Below the pieces are notes generated by a model. That model did no database searches. It had not been told where the DNA came from and saw nothing but the letters and a program-made list of their open reading frames with translations. This document shows positions 5,488-5,561 of a DNA stretch of 5,561 nucleotides, one piece after another; positions within the stretch are counted from its first letter, which is position 1; each line of letters opens with the position of its first letter. Made by a program: the position numbers and the translations under genes. Source of the DNA: Rhodospirillaceae bacterium (GTDB lineage Bacteria > Pseudomonadota > Alphaproteobacteria > UBA8366); contig PBKG01000004.1 in NCBI GenBank assembly GCA_002722095.1, forward strand, positions 92,080 through 97,640, read 5' to 3'.

Positions 5488-5561
5488 TTAGTCGTCGTCG
5501 TCGAGGACGACCTTACGATCGCCGGTTACGCGAGCGAGAATCTGCGGCAGGAACAACGAAA
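5488..5561 (-). CDS. 3' end of an unidentified leftward gene
   Basis: The reverse strand reads 23 codons from the window edge to TAA (5490-5488), giving a C-terminus of SLFLPQILARVTGDRKV plus VLDDDD. The hydrophobic start followed by a charged, four-aspartate tail would suit the end of a membrane protein such as a permease, but this is too short to classify. Evidence that it is real: same strand, a sensible stop, and a 53-bp gap before the sulfatase start, consistent with an operon. A chance open frame cannot be excluded with so few codons. Confidence 0.5.
   Translation of the reverse strand, partial: SLFLPQILARVTGDRKVVLDDDD

Noticed and set aside
4064..5491. A 475-codon open frame on the plus strand
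   Set aside because: It lies antisense to the sulfatase, whose motifs are unmistakable. The antisense translation has no recognisable domain, and such long frames are common opposite GC-rich genes.

Overview
The window is gene-dense, moderately GC-rich (by eye) proteobacterial-type DNA. Genes are tightly packed and translationally coupled, and ribosome binding sites are GGAG/AAGG-like. The family mix (TauD/TfdA and PhyH oxygenases, small cupins, a choline-sulfatase-like sulfatase) is typical of heterotrophic alphaproteobacteria and their marine or soil relatives. That placement is an inference from style and content, because there is no rRNA or marker gene. No RNA genes, CRISPR arrays, insertion sequences or long repeats were seen.

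Layout. Positions 1-1201 form a leftward arm: a 136-residue cupin (791-1201) followed, with a short overlap, by a TauD/TfdA-type 2-oxoglutarate oxygenase that runs off the left edge (1-807). Positions 1202-1327 are a 126-bp divergent control region. It has a good leftward promoter with a small dyad in its spacer, a weaker rightward -10, and a strong rightward Shine-Dalgarno site. Positions 1328-3972 form a rightward four-gene operon: a second 136-residue cupin, a 180-residue cysteine-dioxygenase-like cupin, a PhyH-family oxygenase and a complete TauD/TfdA oxygenase. The junctions are 2 bp, a 4-bp ATGA overlap and 1 bp. Positions 3983-5434 carry a leftward type I sulfatase, convergent with the operon and only 10 bp from it. 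The last bases (5488-5561) are the 3' end of an unidentified leftward gene just upstream of the sulfatase.

How the genes may work together. Six adjacent proteins (three cupins, three Fe(II)/2-oxoglutarate oxygenases) are all predicted double-stranded beta-helix metalloproteins, and both arms begin with a related cupin and include a TauD-type oxygenase. With the sulfatase beside them, the simplest reading is an oxidative catabolic or scavenging locus for small organic molecules, possibly organosulfur or sulfate-ester compounds. The substrate cannot be read from the sequence. No transporter, regulator or formylglycine-generating enzyme is visible inside the window, so the pathway assignment is a hypothesis.
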